Shown: positions 6,513 through 13,380 of the stretch, piece by piece
How positions within the stretch are numbered: position 1 is the stretch's first letter
Layout of the letters: every line of letters starts with the position of its first letter
Origin: an uncultured Lentisphaeria bacterium
Lineage (GTDB): Bacteria > Verrucomicrobiota > Lentisphaeria > Victivallales > Victivallaceae
NCBI GenBank assembly: GCA_937888615.1
Contig: CALABZ010000245.1
Location: forward strand, 1-14,992
DNA: 14,992 nt
Reading direction: 5' to 3'
Translations under genes and position numbers: made by a program
Notes under the pieces: model-generated
The model's database searches: none
Told to the model about the DNA's origin: nothing
Seen by the model: only the letters and a program-made list of their open reading frames with translations

Positions 6513-6792
6513 TGACAGCCTGCGTCCGAACCGATTCCGTCCGCAAAGGCGCAATAGCCCGGTACTCTTCGGAACCGAAACAGCGTTCAAGGGTATTCCG
6601 GTCGGGAAACCGGATCACAATAATCCGATCCGGTTTCCAGTTCCCTGCAAATGTTTCGATTTTTTCACTGCGGACCAGGTATTTCCCGCCATTCTTTTCG
6701 ACAATCGGCCTGACCCTGGCGATATATTCGTCATAGGCCGCCCTTTTCTCCGGCTGATCCACATAAACCGTCACCATAAAATAACAACTCAT
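6496..6792 (-). CDS. DUF1330-family protein
   Basis: A 98-residue protein of the DUF1330 dimeric alpha+beta-barrel (ferredoxin-like) type. Visible hallmarks are an N-terminal strand YFMVTVYV, the helix YDEYIARVRPIVEKNGGKYLVR, then WKPDRIIVIRFPDRNTLERCFGSEEYRAIAPLR, the family's pattern of proline, arginine, FP and S-EY-x5-R. The biochemical role of the family is not established. The start is taken as the ATG at 6790-6792, because AAGGAA (complement of 6799-6804) lies about 7 nt before it and overlaps or is too close to the upstream ATGs at 6798 and 6807. Its 3' end overlaps the convergent Xre gene by 17 nt. It appears monocistronic. Confidence 0.82.
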   Translation of the reverse strand: MSCYFMVTVYVDQPEKRAAYDEYIARVRPIVEKNGGKYLVRSEKIETFAGNWKPDRIIVIRFPDRNTLERCFGSEEYRAIAPLRTESVRTQAVIIDED

Positions 6793-6831
6793 AATCATTT
6801 CCTTCATTTAAATATGACATTCGAGGCGAAC

Positions 6832-6853
6832 GGCTGCCTGGGAACAGGCAGCC
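6832..6853. repeat. Perfect 9-bp GC-rich hairpin with GGAA loop
   Basis: GGCTGCCTG (6832-6840) and CAGGCAGCC (6845-6853) are exact inverted repeats around GGAA, a GNRA tetraloop on the plus strand. Neither side has a T tract, so it is not a standard intrinsic terminator. It would lie in the 5' leader of DUF1330. It resembles a REP-like dispersed palindrome, but only one copy is in the window. Confidence 0.55.
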
Positions 6854-7053
6854 CTACCAGATTGATCATAGATGTTTCCATGACTTCAAACCGCTTATCT
6901 TCAGATTTTTCAGATTTTTCATGTGTATTAATATGGCATCGCAGGTATTGTTAATCAAGGGAATGGACGTGCGATTTGCATTTAACCGGCACAGTCGCGA
7001 CGAAACAGATCGGCAATTTGGAATAACCTGAATCTGCCGATTGATGCTTTTGC

Positions 7054-7085
7054 CGCTTGCAAAGCGTGATTTTCTGTTGTATCTT
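7054..7085 (+). promoter_or_regulatory. SGNH gene promoter overlapped by a 13-bp dyad
   Basis: TTGCAA (7057-7062), 17 nt, TATCTT (7080-7085) forms a plausible promoter; the -10 is identical to that of the LacI gene. The -35 lies inside the perfect dyad CGCTT-GCA-AAGCG (7054-7066), a candidate operator. A second weak dyad, TATC to GATA (7080-7094), surrounds the -10. Confidence 0.45.
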
Positions 7086-7112
7086 TATAGGATAAACGGA
7101 AAGGAAAATTTC

Positions 7113-7709
7113 ATGATACGCGAAAGAATCGAATGGAGCCAGTTTTACTGGTTTGACAGTGACCGCAGCGACCTGAAACGGGTGTTGTTGATCGGCGACT
7201 CAATCGTGGCCGGAAGCCGCGACGATGCCGCGAGAATTTTGGGGGGCAAGGCGACTGTGGCCGCTTTTTCCACCTCAAAAATCGTCGGCGATCCCGCAAT
7301 TCAACGCGAACTGATGCTGGCGCTGGCCGATTATCCGATCGACTTCATTTATTTCAACAACGGTCTGCACGGCTTGGAATATGACGATGCTTTTTATCGG
7401 CGCGGGCTGGAGGAATTCACCGATTTTCTGGCGTTGACCAGCCGGGGCGGCCTCTGCTGGCGGCATTCGACCCCGATCACGGTAAGCGGCAAGCCGGAGG
7501 AATTCGACGCGCGGAATGAGATCGTAATCCGCCGCAACGCCATCGCCGCGGAGGTGATGGGCGCACGCGGCATCCCGGTCGACGACATGTACAGTGTGGT
7601 CGCCAACCATCCGGAAATCAGCTCCGGCGACGGCTTCCACTACAAACCGGAAGGCAACCGGATCATCGCCGAGCACACCGCCGAAACGATCACCAGACTC
7701 TGGCTGTAA
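7113..7709 (+). CDS. SGNH/GDSL-family hydrolase
   Basis: A 198-residue protein with SGNH landmarks: block I VLLIGDSIVAG with nucleophile Ser30; block III FNNGLHG with the oxyanion-hole Asn at 82 or 83; block V DGFHYKPEG with Asp173 and His176 completing the triad. Block II glycine is not obvious. The family hydrolyses esters of sugars, lipids or other small molecules. No signal peptide or membrane segment is visible, so it is probably cytoplasmic. ATG 7113 is chosen because AAAGGAAAA (7100-7108) precedes it; the in-frame ATG at 7041 has no such site and lies upstream of the promoter. It is monocistronic and ends at a shared bidirectional terminator. Substrate unknown; it could be a deacetylase for carbohydrates, given the neighbours. 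Confidence 0.82.
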   Translation: MIRERIEWSQFYWFDSDRSDLKRVLLIGDSIVAGSRDDAARILGGKATVAAFSTSKIVGDPAIQRELMLALADYPIDFIYFNNGLHGLEYDDAFYRRGLEEFTDFLALTSRGGLCWRHSTPITVSGKPEEFDARNEIVIRRNAIAAEVMGARGIPVDDMYSVVANHPEISSGDGFHYKPEGNRIIAEHTAETITRLWL

Positions 7710-7731
7710 CCGATCCCTTTTTCTCAAAATG

Positions 7732-7771
7732 AAAAACCCCTGCCTGTAATGCACAGACAGGGGTTTATCTT
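7732..7771. terminator. Bidirectional intrinsic terminator
   Basis: AAACCCCTGCCTGT (7734-7747) pairs with ACAGACAGGGGTTT (7753-7766) around AATGC, 14 positions with one mismatch. AAAAA on the left gives a T run for the minus-strand operon; TTTATCTTATT on the right serves the plus-strand SGNH gene. It sits between the two convergent stop codons. Confidence 0.88.
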
Positions 7772-7786
7772 ATTGCGATAAGAGAC

Positions 7787-8779
7787 TTACTTGTCGAAGG
7801 CGGCGTCGAACTGGACGTTGGACGGGCTGAAATCAATCTTGCGCGTAAAGGCGCAGGCATCTTTCGCTCCGTATTCGCGTTCCATGCCGCAGTCTTCCCA
7901 TTCGATCGACAGCGGTCCGGTATAGCCGACACGGTTCAGCGCGCGGATGATTTCTTCGAAATTCACCTGTCCGTGACCGGGGCTGCGGAAGTCCCAGCCG
8001 CGCTTCGGAATGCCGAAGTTCAGGTGCGAGGCCAGAATGCCGTTCACACCGTCAAGCTGCAGCGCCGCATCCTTGATATGGCAATGGTAAATGCGGTCCG
8101 GAAATGCTTCGATGAACTTGACCGGATCAACCATCTGCCAGAGCAAATGGCTCGGATCGAAGTTGAAACCGAATTCAGGACGGTTGCCGATGGCGTCCAG
8201 CGCACGGCGCGCGGTATGGATGTCAAAGGCGATTTCGGTCGGATGGACTTCGAGGGCGAATTTTACGCCGCATTTTTCGAATTCATCCAGAATCGGATTG
8301 AAGGTATCGGCAAAGAATTTGAAACCGTCCTCAATCATTTCATCACTGACCGGCGGGAAGCTGTAAAGCATATGCCAGATGGACGAACCGGTAAAGCCGT
8401 TCACCACCTTGATACCGAGGTTTTTCGCGGCGCGGGCGGCATTTTTCATGCTTTCGATGGCCCATTTGCGCTTGGCTTCGGCATCGCCCGCGCATTCGGG
8501 CGGAGCGAAGAGATCGGAGCGCGAATCGAAATTCGGATCGCAGATCAACTGACCGGCGAGATGGTTGCTGATCGCCCACAGCCCGAGGCCGTGTTTTTCC
8601 ATATAACGTCTTTTTTCGTCACAGTATTTCTGATCGGCGGCGGCCTTGAATACGTCCATATGATCGCCCCAGCAGGCAAGTTCCAGTCCGTCGTAACCGC
8701 AGGATTTGATCAGGGGACACAGTTTTTCGAACGGGATATCCGCCCATTGTCCGGTAAAAATTGTTACAGGTCTGCTCAT
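7787..8779 (-). CDS. Sugar phosphate isomerase/epimerase (xylose-isomerase-like TIM barrel)
   Basis: A 330-residue protein of the AP-endonuclease-2/xylose isomerase-like TIM-barrel family. The strand ends carry the usual metal ligands: Glu177 in FALEVHP, Asp208 and His211 in FNFDPSH, His234 in HCHIKD, and Glu293 in SIEWED. SPGHGQVNFEEIIRAL near the C-terminus is typical of family members annotated as epimerases. These enzymes isomerise or epimerise ketoses and related sugars using a divalent metal. The ATG at 8777-8779 lies 2 nt after the upstream gene's stop, and its GAGGTG ribosome binding site lies inside that gene's final codons. Translation is therefore coupled to the dehydrogenase. Together they may oxidise and then rearrange or cleave a sugar. 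The exact substrate is not readable. Confidence 0.88.
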   Translation of the reverse strand: MSRPVTIFTGQWADIPFEKLCPLIKSCGYDGLELACWGDHMDVFKAAADQKYCDEKRRYMEKHGLGLWAISNHLAGQLICDPNFDSRSDLFAPPECAGDAEAKRKWAIESMKNAARAAKNLGIKVVNGFTGSSIWHMLYSFPPVSDEMIEDGFKFFADTFNPILDEFEKCGVKFALEVHPTEIAFDIHTARRALDAIGNRPEFGFNFDPSHLLWQMVDPVKFIEAFPDRIYHCHIKDAALQLDGVNGILASHLNFGIPKRGWDFRSPGHGQVNFEEIIRALNRVGYTGPLSIEWEDCGMEREYGAKDACAFTRKIDFSPSNVQFDAAFDK

Positions 8780-8781
8780 CG

Positions 8782-9930
8782 TTACACCTCGAATTTGATC
8801 CATTTTTGTTCACTCTTGGAACTGCGGACGACATGTTCGATGAAAGCCATGCCGCGAAGTCCGTCCTCGACTGTCGGGAAATCGGGGGCAAAGTCTTTAA
8901 TACCGTCGATTTTCGCCCAAACAGCATCGGCGAACTGACTGTAAATATTGGCGAACGCTTCGATAAAACCCTCCGGGTGTCCGGCCGGGATGCGGGAAGC
9001 CGCGGCGACCTCGGGTCCGGTTCCGGCCCAGTTGCGGCGCAGAAGCTGGCGGGGTTGGTCGTTGCGCTTTACGATCAGCGTTTCCGGGCATTCCTGGCGC
9101 CACTCGATCGCGCCGCGGGTGCCGTAAACGCGGAGTGTAAGTCCGTTTTCTTCGCCGACTGAAATCTGGCTGGCGTAAAGGACGCCGCGCGCGCCGTTGC
9201 TGAGGCGAATCAGCACATTGCCGTCATCGTCGAGCGTACGGCCCGGCACAAAGGCGGTCAGGTCGGCGCAAAGCTCGGTAATTTTGAGTCCGGTCACATA
9301 TTCGGTCAGGTTTTCGGCATGGGAGCCGATATCGCCCATACAGCAACTGATTCCGGCACGGGCGGGATCGACGCGCCAGCCGGCCTGTTTGCTGCTGTCT
9401 TCAATGGCGTCGCCAAGCCATCCCTGGGGGTATTCGGCGACGATTTTGCGGACTTCGCCAAGCTCACCGGCCTTGATCATGGCACGGGCCTGCTTGACCA
9501 TCGGATATCCGGTATAGTTGTGGGTCAGGGCAAAGGCCAGACCGGTTTCCTCGACCTTGGCGGCCAGCTTGCGGGCCTGTTCCACGGTAAAGGTCATCGG
9601 TTTTTCACAGATTACATGGAAGCCGTATTCGAGGGCTTTCATGGCAATGTCATAGTGAGTAATATTGGGCGTCACGATAGCGACGCAGTCCATCCGTTCG
9701 TCTGCCGGCAGATCGCTTTCGAACTCGATCATTTCTCCATAGTTTTTGTAGCAACGCGACTCCGGCAGGAAAAGTTCCGAAGCCATCGCCTGGGATTTGC
9801 TCTGATCCGAGCTGAATGCGCCGCATACCAAGTCGATTTTGCCGTCAAGCCGGGCAGCCATACGGTGCACGGAGCCGATAAACGCCCCCGGCCCTCCGCC
9901 GACCATCCCCATTCTGATCCTACGTTTCAT
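8782..9930 (-). CDS. Gfo/Idh/MocA family NAD(P)-dependent oxidoreductase
   Basis: A 382-residue dehydrogenase unlike the one at 1909. Its Rossmann motif is GMVGGGPGAFIG (residues 8-19). The catalytic-site EKP is at 109-111 in VICEKPMTFT. CMGDIGSHAENL (197-208) gives the conserved His204. No Cys cluster is present. The GxGxxA start, the N-Y-T-x-YPM segment and the C-terminal GHPEGFIEAF motif match sugar dehydrogenases often annotated only as oxidoreductases. ATG 9928-9930 is chosen because GGAGG precedes it by 4 nt and the Rossmann fold begins there; longer versions add a non-homologous Cys-rich extension. It is first in an operon with the isomerase/epimerase. The likely reaction is oxidation of a sugar hydroxyl, perhaps at C3, but that is inference. 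No convincing -35/-10 pair was found upstream; a GTTAAAATAAC dyad sits at 9958-9968. Confidence 0.9.
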   Translation of the reverse strand: MKRRIRMGMVGGGPGAFIGSVHRMAARLDGKIDLVCGAFSSDQSKSQAMASELFLPESRCYKNYGEMIEFESDLPADERMDCVAIVTPNITHYDIAMKALEYGFHVICEKPMTFTVEQARKLAAKVEETGLAFALTHNYTGYPMVKQARAMIKAGELGEVRKIVAEYPQGWLGDAIEDSSKQAGWRVDPARAGISCCMGDIGSHAENLTEYVTGLKITELCADLTAFVPGRTLDDDGNVLIRLSNGARGVLYASQISVGEENGLTLRVYGTRGAIEWRQECPETLIVKRNDQPRQLLRRNWAGTGPEVAAASRIPAGHPEGFIEAFANIYSQFADAVWAKIDGIKDFAPDFPTVEDGLRGMAFIEHVVRSSKSEQKWIKFEV

Positions 9931-10063
9931 ACAACCTCCAGTTTTTCGGTTTATCCTGTTAAAATAACACCAGAAATTGGATACGCAAGCCGAGCCGAAG
10001 CAAAAAACCGACAAAACCGGCCTCTCAAATGCGAAAAAACCGATATTTTTTCCATTTCACAAC

Positions 10064-10092
10064 TTGACAAACCGAAAATCCGGCGGTTTATT
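10064..10092 (+). promoter_or_regulatory. trp operon promoter
   Basis: A perfect -35 TTGACA (10064-10069) is followed by an AT-rich stretch with TTTATT at 17-nt spacing (10087-10092) or TATTAT at 19 nt (10089-10094). Transcription would start near 10100, about 30 nt before the leader peptide. Confidence 0.65.
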
Positions 10093-10130
10093 ATTAATAT
10101 AAGATGAAAAATCATCGAGGATTTTTACGA

Positions 10131-10190
10131 ATGAACACAATTATCAACATTAATACTTGCTGGTGGTGGCAGACGCGGCTCAGTCCGTAG
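10131..10190 (+). CDS. trpL: trp operon leader peptide
   Basis: A 19-codon frame, MNTIININTCWWWQTRLSP, preceded by GAGGA (10117-10121) at 9-nt spacing and ending in TAG at 10188-10190. Codons 11-13 (10161-10169) are three consecutive tryptophan codons, which is very improbable by chance in so short a frame. It lies between the promoter and the terminator hairpin in front of trpE. Its role is to act as a sensor. When charged tRNA-Trp is scarce the ribosome stalls at TGG-TGG-TGG, frees the antiterminator half, and transcription continues. When Trp is plentiful the ribosome reaches the TAG and the terminator forms. The peptide itself is not expected to have a function. Confidence 0.92.
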   Translation: MNTIININTCWWWQTRLSP

Positions 10191-10258
10191 GTTCTGTTGT
10201 GTTCTCGTTTTCATGACATCCAGGCGGGTTGAGCTAAAAGTTCAACCCGCTTTTTTTT
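10170..10258 (+). promoter_or_regulatory. trp attenuator: pause, antiterminator and terminator segments
   Basis: Segment 2, GCTCAGTCCG (10178-10187), can pair over 10 positions, two of them G-U, with segment 3, CGGGTTGAGC (10225-10234), forming an antiterminator. Segment 3 is also the left arm of the terminator. Early pairing of CAGA and CGG (10170-10178) with CCG and TCTG (10185-10196) could be the weak 1:2 pause hairpin. Segment 2 starts 9 nt after the last Trp codon, so a ribosome stalled there would cover segment 1 and leave 2 free. Confidence 0.82.
10224..10258 (+). terminator. trp attenuator terminator
   Basis: GCGGGTTGAGCT (10224-10235) pairs with AGTTCAACCCGC (10239-10250) over 12 positions, one of them G-U, around AAA. 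It is followed by eight T (10251-10258). It lies after the leader peptide and 55 nt ahead of trpE, where it would stop transcription when tryptophan is abundant. Confidence 0.93.
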
Positions 10259-10313
10259 GTGCCGAATTTTAAGATAAACCCATAAAAAACATAAGAAACC
10301 AAGGAAAAACAAA

Positions 10314-11786
10314 ATGTTTAAACCGGACTTTGAAGAGTTCAAAAAGTTGTGCGGACAAGGCAACATGGTCCCGGTCTGCCACGAAATGCTGGCCGACCTG
10401 GAAACCCCGGTGTCCGTCCTCAGCCGTTTCATCAATGAAGAACACGCGGCGCTGTTCGAAAGCATCGAGGGCGGTGAGCGTTGGGGCCGTTACTCGGCGA
10501 TCGGCATCCGTCCCTTCGGCATCTTCAAGGTCCAGGACGGTGTCCCGACCTTCGAGTCGAACGGCAAGGTCGAAACCCTCGACGCACCCGAGGGACCATT
10601 TTTCGCCCTGCGCCAGATCATGAAACGCTATAAAATCGTCGACATCCCGAACATGCCGCGTTTCTACGCCGGAGCCCTCGGATATCTCGGCTACAACAGC
10701 ATCGCCGAATTCGAAAAAATGCCTGCGCCGAAAACACCGCTCACCGAGCCGACCGCCTATTTCATGCTCTTCGACCAGGCCGTGATCTTCGACAATATCC
10801 GCCACACCATGCGGCTGGTCGCCTGCGCCAACCTCGACAAGCACCCCGATCCGAAACAGGCCTTTGACACGGCCTGCGCCGAGATCGAGGCCATGAAGGA
10901 GTGCCTCGCCGAACCGGTCAAAATCGAAAGCGCCCACGCCGAATTCAGCATGGACATGATCAAGTCGAACATGACCAAGGAATATTTTTACGAGATGGTC
11001 GCCAAAGCCAAGGAGCGAATCATCGCCGGAGACATCATCCAGGTCGTCTTGTCCCAGCGCTTCAGCACGCCGCAGACGGTCCCGCCGCTCCAGCTCTACC
11101 GTGCGCTCCGGCTGGTCAACCCCTCCCCGTACATGTTCTTCCTGAAAACCGACAAGGACAAGTACCTGATCGGCTCCTCGCCCGAGGTCATGGTGCGCTT
11201 GAACAACGGCAAAGCCGAGTTGCGCCCCATCGCCGGCACCCGCCCCCGCGGCGCCACCGACGTCGCCGACCGCGAAAACACCAACGCCCTGCTCAACGAC
11301 GAGAAAGAACGCGCCGAACACCTGATGCTGGTAGACCTCGGCCGCAACGACCTCGGCCGGGTCGCACAGCCCGCCAGTGTACAGGTGCGCGAACTTATGG
11401 TGATTGAAAAATATTCCCACGTGATGCACCTGGTGTCAAACGTGGAAAGCATTATCAAACCGGGCATGGACGCCTTTGACCTGATCCGCTCCACGTTCCC
11501 CGCCGGAACCCTCTCCGGCGCGCCGAAAATCAGCGCCATGACGATTATCAACGAGCTCGAACCTGAACCCCGCGAAATCTACGGCGGCTGTGTCGGTTAT
11601 ATCAACTTCAACGGCAACATGGACATGGCGATCACCATGGAATTGCGCGACGGCATGATTTACGTGCAGGCCGGCGGCGGCAATGTCTATGACTCCGAAC
11701 CTGAATACGAATACAACGAAACCCGCCACAAAGCCGGCGCCCTTTTCCGGGCTCTTGAACTTGCGGCCAACAATCTTGAAATCTGA
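10314..11786 (+). CDS. trpE: Anthranilate synthase component I
   Basis: TrpE converts chorismate to anthranilate using ammonia from TrpG, the first committed step of tryptophan synthesis. The 490-residue length is typical. The N-terminal domain has LFES (47-50) and GRYS (58-61), corresponding to the LLES/S feedback-inhibition site for Trp. The chorismate-binding domain follows, with IGSSPEVMVR, PIAGTRPRGAT, ENTNALLNDEKERAEHLMLVDLGRNDLGRV, FPAGTLSGAPK and EPEPREIYGGCVGY. One oddity is GGGNV (454-458) where GAGIV is usual. AAGGA (10301-10305) is 8 nt before the ATG. It is the first structural gene behind the attenuator; its TGA overlaps the trpG ribosome binding site (TGAGGAG). Confidence 0.97.
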   Translation: MFKPDFEEFKKLCGQGNMVPVCHEMLADLETPVSVLSRFINEEHAALFESIEGGERWGRYSAIGIRPFGIFKVQDGVPTFESNGKVETLDAPEGPFFALRQIMKRYKIVDIPNMPRFYAGALGYLGYNSIAEFEKMPAPKTPLTEPTAYFMLFDQAVIFDNIRHTMRLVACANLDKHPDPKQAFDTACAEIEAMKECLAEPVKIESAHAEFSMDMIKSNMTKEYFYEMVAKAKERIIAGDIIQVVLSQRFSTPQTVPPLQLYRALRLVNPSPYMFFLKTDKDKYLIGSSPEVMVRLNNGKAELRPIAGTRPRGATDVADRENTNALLNDEKERAEHLMLVDLGRNDLGRVAQPASVQVRELMVIEKYSHVMHLVSNVESIIKPGMDAFDLIRSTFPAGTLSGAPKISAMTIINELEPEPREIYGGCVGYINFNGNMDMAITMELRDGMIYVQAGGGNVYDSEPEYEYNETRHKAGALFRALELAANNLEI

Positions 11787-11799
11787 GGAGATACGACCT

Positions 11800-12366
11800 A
11801 TGATCCTGATGATCGATAATTACGATTCTTTTACCTACAACCTCGTTCAGTATTTCCAGATGCTCGAGCAGGAGGTTGTGGTGTACCGCAACGACAAGAT
11901 TACCGTCGAAAAAGCCCTGGCACTGAAACCCGACGCCATCGTCATCTCTCCCGGCCCCGGACGTCCGGAAAACGCCGGCATCTCGCAGGATCTGATCCTG
12001 GCCTCGGCCGGTAAAATCCCGCTGCTCGGCGTTTGTCTGGGACACCAGGCCATCGGACAGGTTTTCGGCGGCAAAGTCATCCAGGCAAAATACATCATGC
12101 ACGGCAAAGTTTCCGAAGTCATGCATGACGGCAAAACCATTTTCGCCGACATTCCGAAGCCGTTCAAGGCCGTGCGTTATCACTCGCTGGCCCTCGAACG
12201 GGCTTCACTACCTGAGTGCCTCGAAATCACCGCTGAAGCCACCGACGGCGAAATCATGGGGGTCCGCCACCGCGAATTTCCCATCGAGGGCATCCAGTAC
12301 CACCCGGAATCAATCATGACTTCGACCGGTCGCCGACAGCTCGCCAACTTTCTGAAACGGAGATAA
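11800..12366 (+). CDS. trpG: Anthranilate synthase component II (glutamine amidotransferase)
   Basis: A 188-residue class I glutamine amidotransferase that supplies ammonia to TrpE. The N-terminus MILMIDNYDSFTYNLVQYF is diagnostic. PGPGRPENAG lies at 51-60, and the nucleophile Cys79 is in GVCLGHQ. His168 and Glu170 in YHPES complete the triad, and HGK at 101-103 is also conserved. It is a stand-alone TrpG, not fused to TrpD or TrpE. The ATG at 11800 follows a GAGGAG site 13 nt after trpE; longer frames opening inside trpE are not homologous. It could also serve para-aminobenzoate synthesis, as in some bacteria, but the operon position favours tryptophan. Confidence 0.97.
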   Translation: MILMIDNYDSFTYNLVQYFQMLEQEVVVYRNDKITVEKALALKPDAIVISPGPGRPENAGISQDLILASAGKIPLLGVCLGHQAIGQVFGGKVIQAKYIMHGKVSEVMHDGKTIFADIPKPFKAVRYHSLALERASLPECLEITAEATDGEIMGVRHREFPIEGIQYHPESIMTSTGRRQLANFLKRR

Positions 12367-12369
12367 CGC

Positions 12370-13380
12370 ATGTACAATCAATGCCTGGAAGCCCTGCTGG
12401 AAAAACGCCACCTGAGCGCCAAGGAAATGGAAGGCGTCATGGACCTGTTGATGGACGGGCAACTGACCCAGAGCCAGATGGCCGCGCTCCTGATCGCATT
12501 GCGGATGAACGGCGAGAGCGTCCCTGAAATCGTCGGCGCGGCGCGTTCCATGCGCCGCCATGCGCGGTTTATCGACGCCGGTCCGGGCGCGGTGCTGGAC
12601 ATTGTCGGCACGGGGGGCGATTGCTCAGGAACCTTCAACATATCGACTACTTCGGCATTCGTCATCGCCGGGGCCGGAATCAAGGTCGCCAAGCACGGCA
12701 ACCGCAGCGCTTCAAGCAAATGCGGCTCCGCCGACGTGCTGGAAGCGCTGGGATTCGACCTGCAGGTATCCGCCTTCGCGATGGAGTGCTGTATCCAGGA
12801 CCACGGCATCGGCTTCCTTTTTGCTCAAACCATGCACCCGGCTATGAAAGTCATAGCTCCGGTCCGCCGCGAACTCAAGGTCCGCACGATTTTCAACATC
12901 CTCGGGCCACTGACCAACCCGGCGGGCGCGGCGTTCGGCGTATTCGGCGTTTATTCGCCGACGCTCACGGAAATCTATGCCGAGGTGTTCCGCGAACTCG
13001 GCATGAAGCGCGCACTGGTCGTCCACGGCCACGACGGGCTCGACGAAATCACCGTCGCCACCACTTCGCGCGTCTCCGAACTGAAAGACGGCACGATCAC
13101 TACCTACGACCTTTACCCCGAACGCTACGTCGGCATGACTTATCCGCCGGAGGAACTCCTCGGCGGCAACGCCATCGAAAACGCCGGCATCCTGACCGGA
13201 ATCCTCAGCGGCAAGGAACAAGGCGCCAAACGCGCAATCGTGCTGTTGAACTCCGGCGCGGCTATTTACACCGCGGGCGCGGCGGACTCCATCGAAGACG
13301 GGGTCCGGCTCGCCGCCGAGTCAATCGATTCCGGCGCGGCGCTCGAAAAACTGCAAATCCTGATCGAGAGCAGCAAATAA
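12370..13380 (+). CDS. trpD: Anthranilate phosphoribosyltransferase
   Basis: TrpD transfers ribose 5-phosphate from PRPP to anthranilate. The 336-residue product has the standard length. An N-terminal helical domain is followed by the PRPP and pyrophosphate site VGTGGD (79-84) and FNISTTSAFV. KHGNRSASSKCGSADVLEALG follows from residue 108 and binds anthranilate and the diphosphate. Downstream are RTIFNILGPLTNPA and VVHGHDGLDEI, which carries the metal-binding acidic residues. The start is 3 nt after trpG, with GGAG at 12359-12362 inside trpG. Its stop TAA shares one A with the trpC ATG (TAATG), a stop-restart arrangement. Confidence 0.97.
   Translation: MYNQCLEALLEKRHLSAKEMEGVMDLLMDGQLTQSQMAALLIALRMNGESVPEIVGAARSMRRHARFIDAGPGAVLDIVGTGGDCSGTFNISTTSAFVIAGAGIKVAKHGNRSASSKCGSADVLEALGFDLQVSAFAMECCIQDHGIGFLFAQTMHPAMKVIAPVRRELKVRTIFNILGPLTNPAGAAFGVFGVYSPTLTEIYAEVFRELGMKRALVVHGHDGLDEITVATTSRVSELKDGTITTYDLYPERYVGMTYPPEELLGGNAIENAGILTGILSGKEQGAKRAIVLLNSGAAIYTAGAADSIEDGVRLAAESIDSGAALEKLQILIESSK

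Larger units (their letters stand above)
6793..7112. other. Gene-free 320-nt region between DUF1330 and SGNH genes
   Basis: This divergent spacer holds the upstream regions of both flanking genes. It contains a perfect 9-bp hairpin (6832-6853) and a 9-nt tandem duplication, CAGATTTTT twice (6902-6919). It also has an inverted repeat ATCGGCA/TGCCGAT (7009-7015, 7035-7041), and the SGNH promoter and dyad (7054-7085). A poor minus-strand promoter for DUF1330 could be TTGATT/TATTAA (complement of 6953-6958 and 6928-6933, spacer 19). I see no convincing small gene. Confidence 0.5.

Noticed and set aside
6264..6792. Xre and DUF1330 genes as a toxin-antitoxin pair.
   Set aside because: They are convergent rather than co-transcribed, and DUF1330 has no toxin features.
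7787..9930. Assignment as a C-glycoside deglycosylation or inositol-use operon.
   Set aside because: The two families fit, but the remaining required genes are absent and the sequence gives no substrate-defining residue that I can read.
7973..10107. Plus-strand frames opposite the isomerase and the second dehydrogenase.
   Set aside because: The minus-strand genes have proper motifs, ribosome binding sites and coupling; these frames lack all three.
10100..10260. T-box or TRAP-type control of the trp operon.
   Set aside because: No T-box core sequence or series of G/UAG triplets is seen; the Trp-codon leader peptide with alternative hairpins explains the region fully.
10269..11429. 386-codon minus-strand frame opposite trpE.
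   Set aside because: trpE is unmistakable on the plus strand; the antisense product matches nothing I recognise and would run into the attenuator.
12621..13379. Extension of trpC by 253 codons into trpD.
   Set aside because: The added stretch is an arginine-rich shadow of trpD; the IGPS fold begins at the ATG overlapping the trpD stop.
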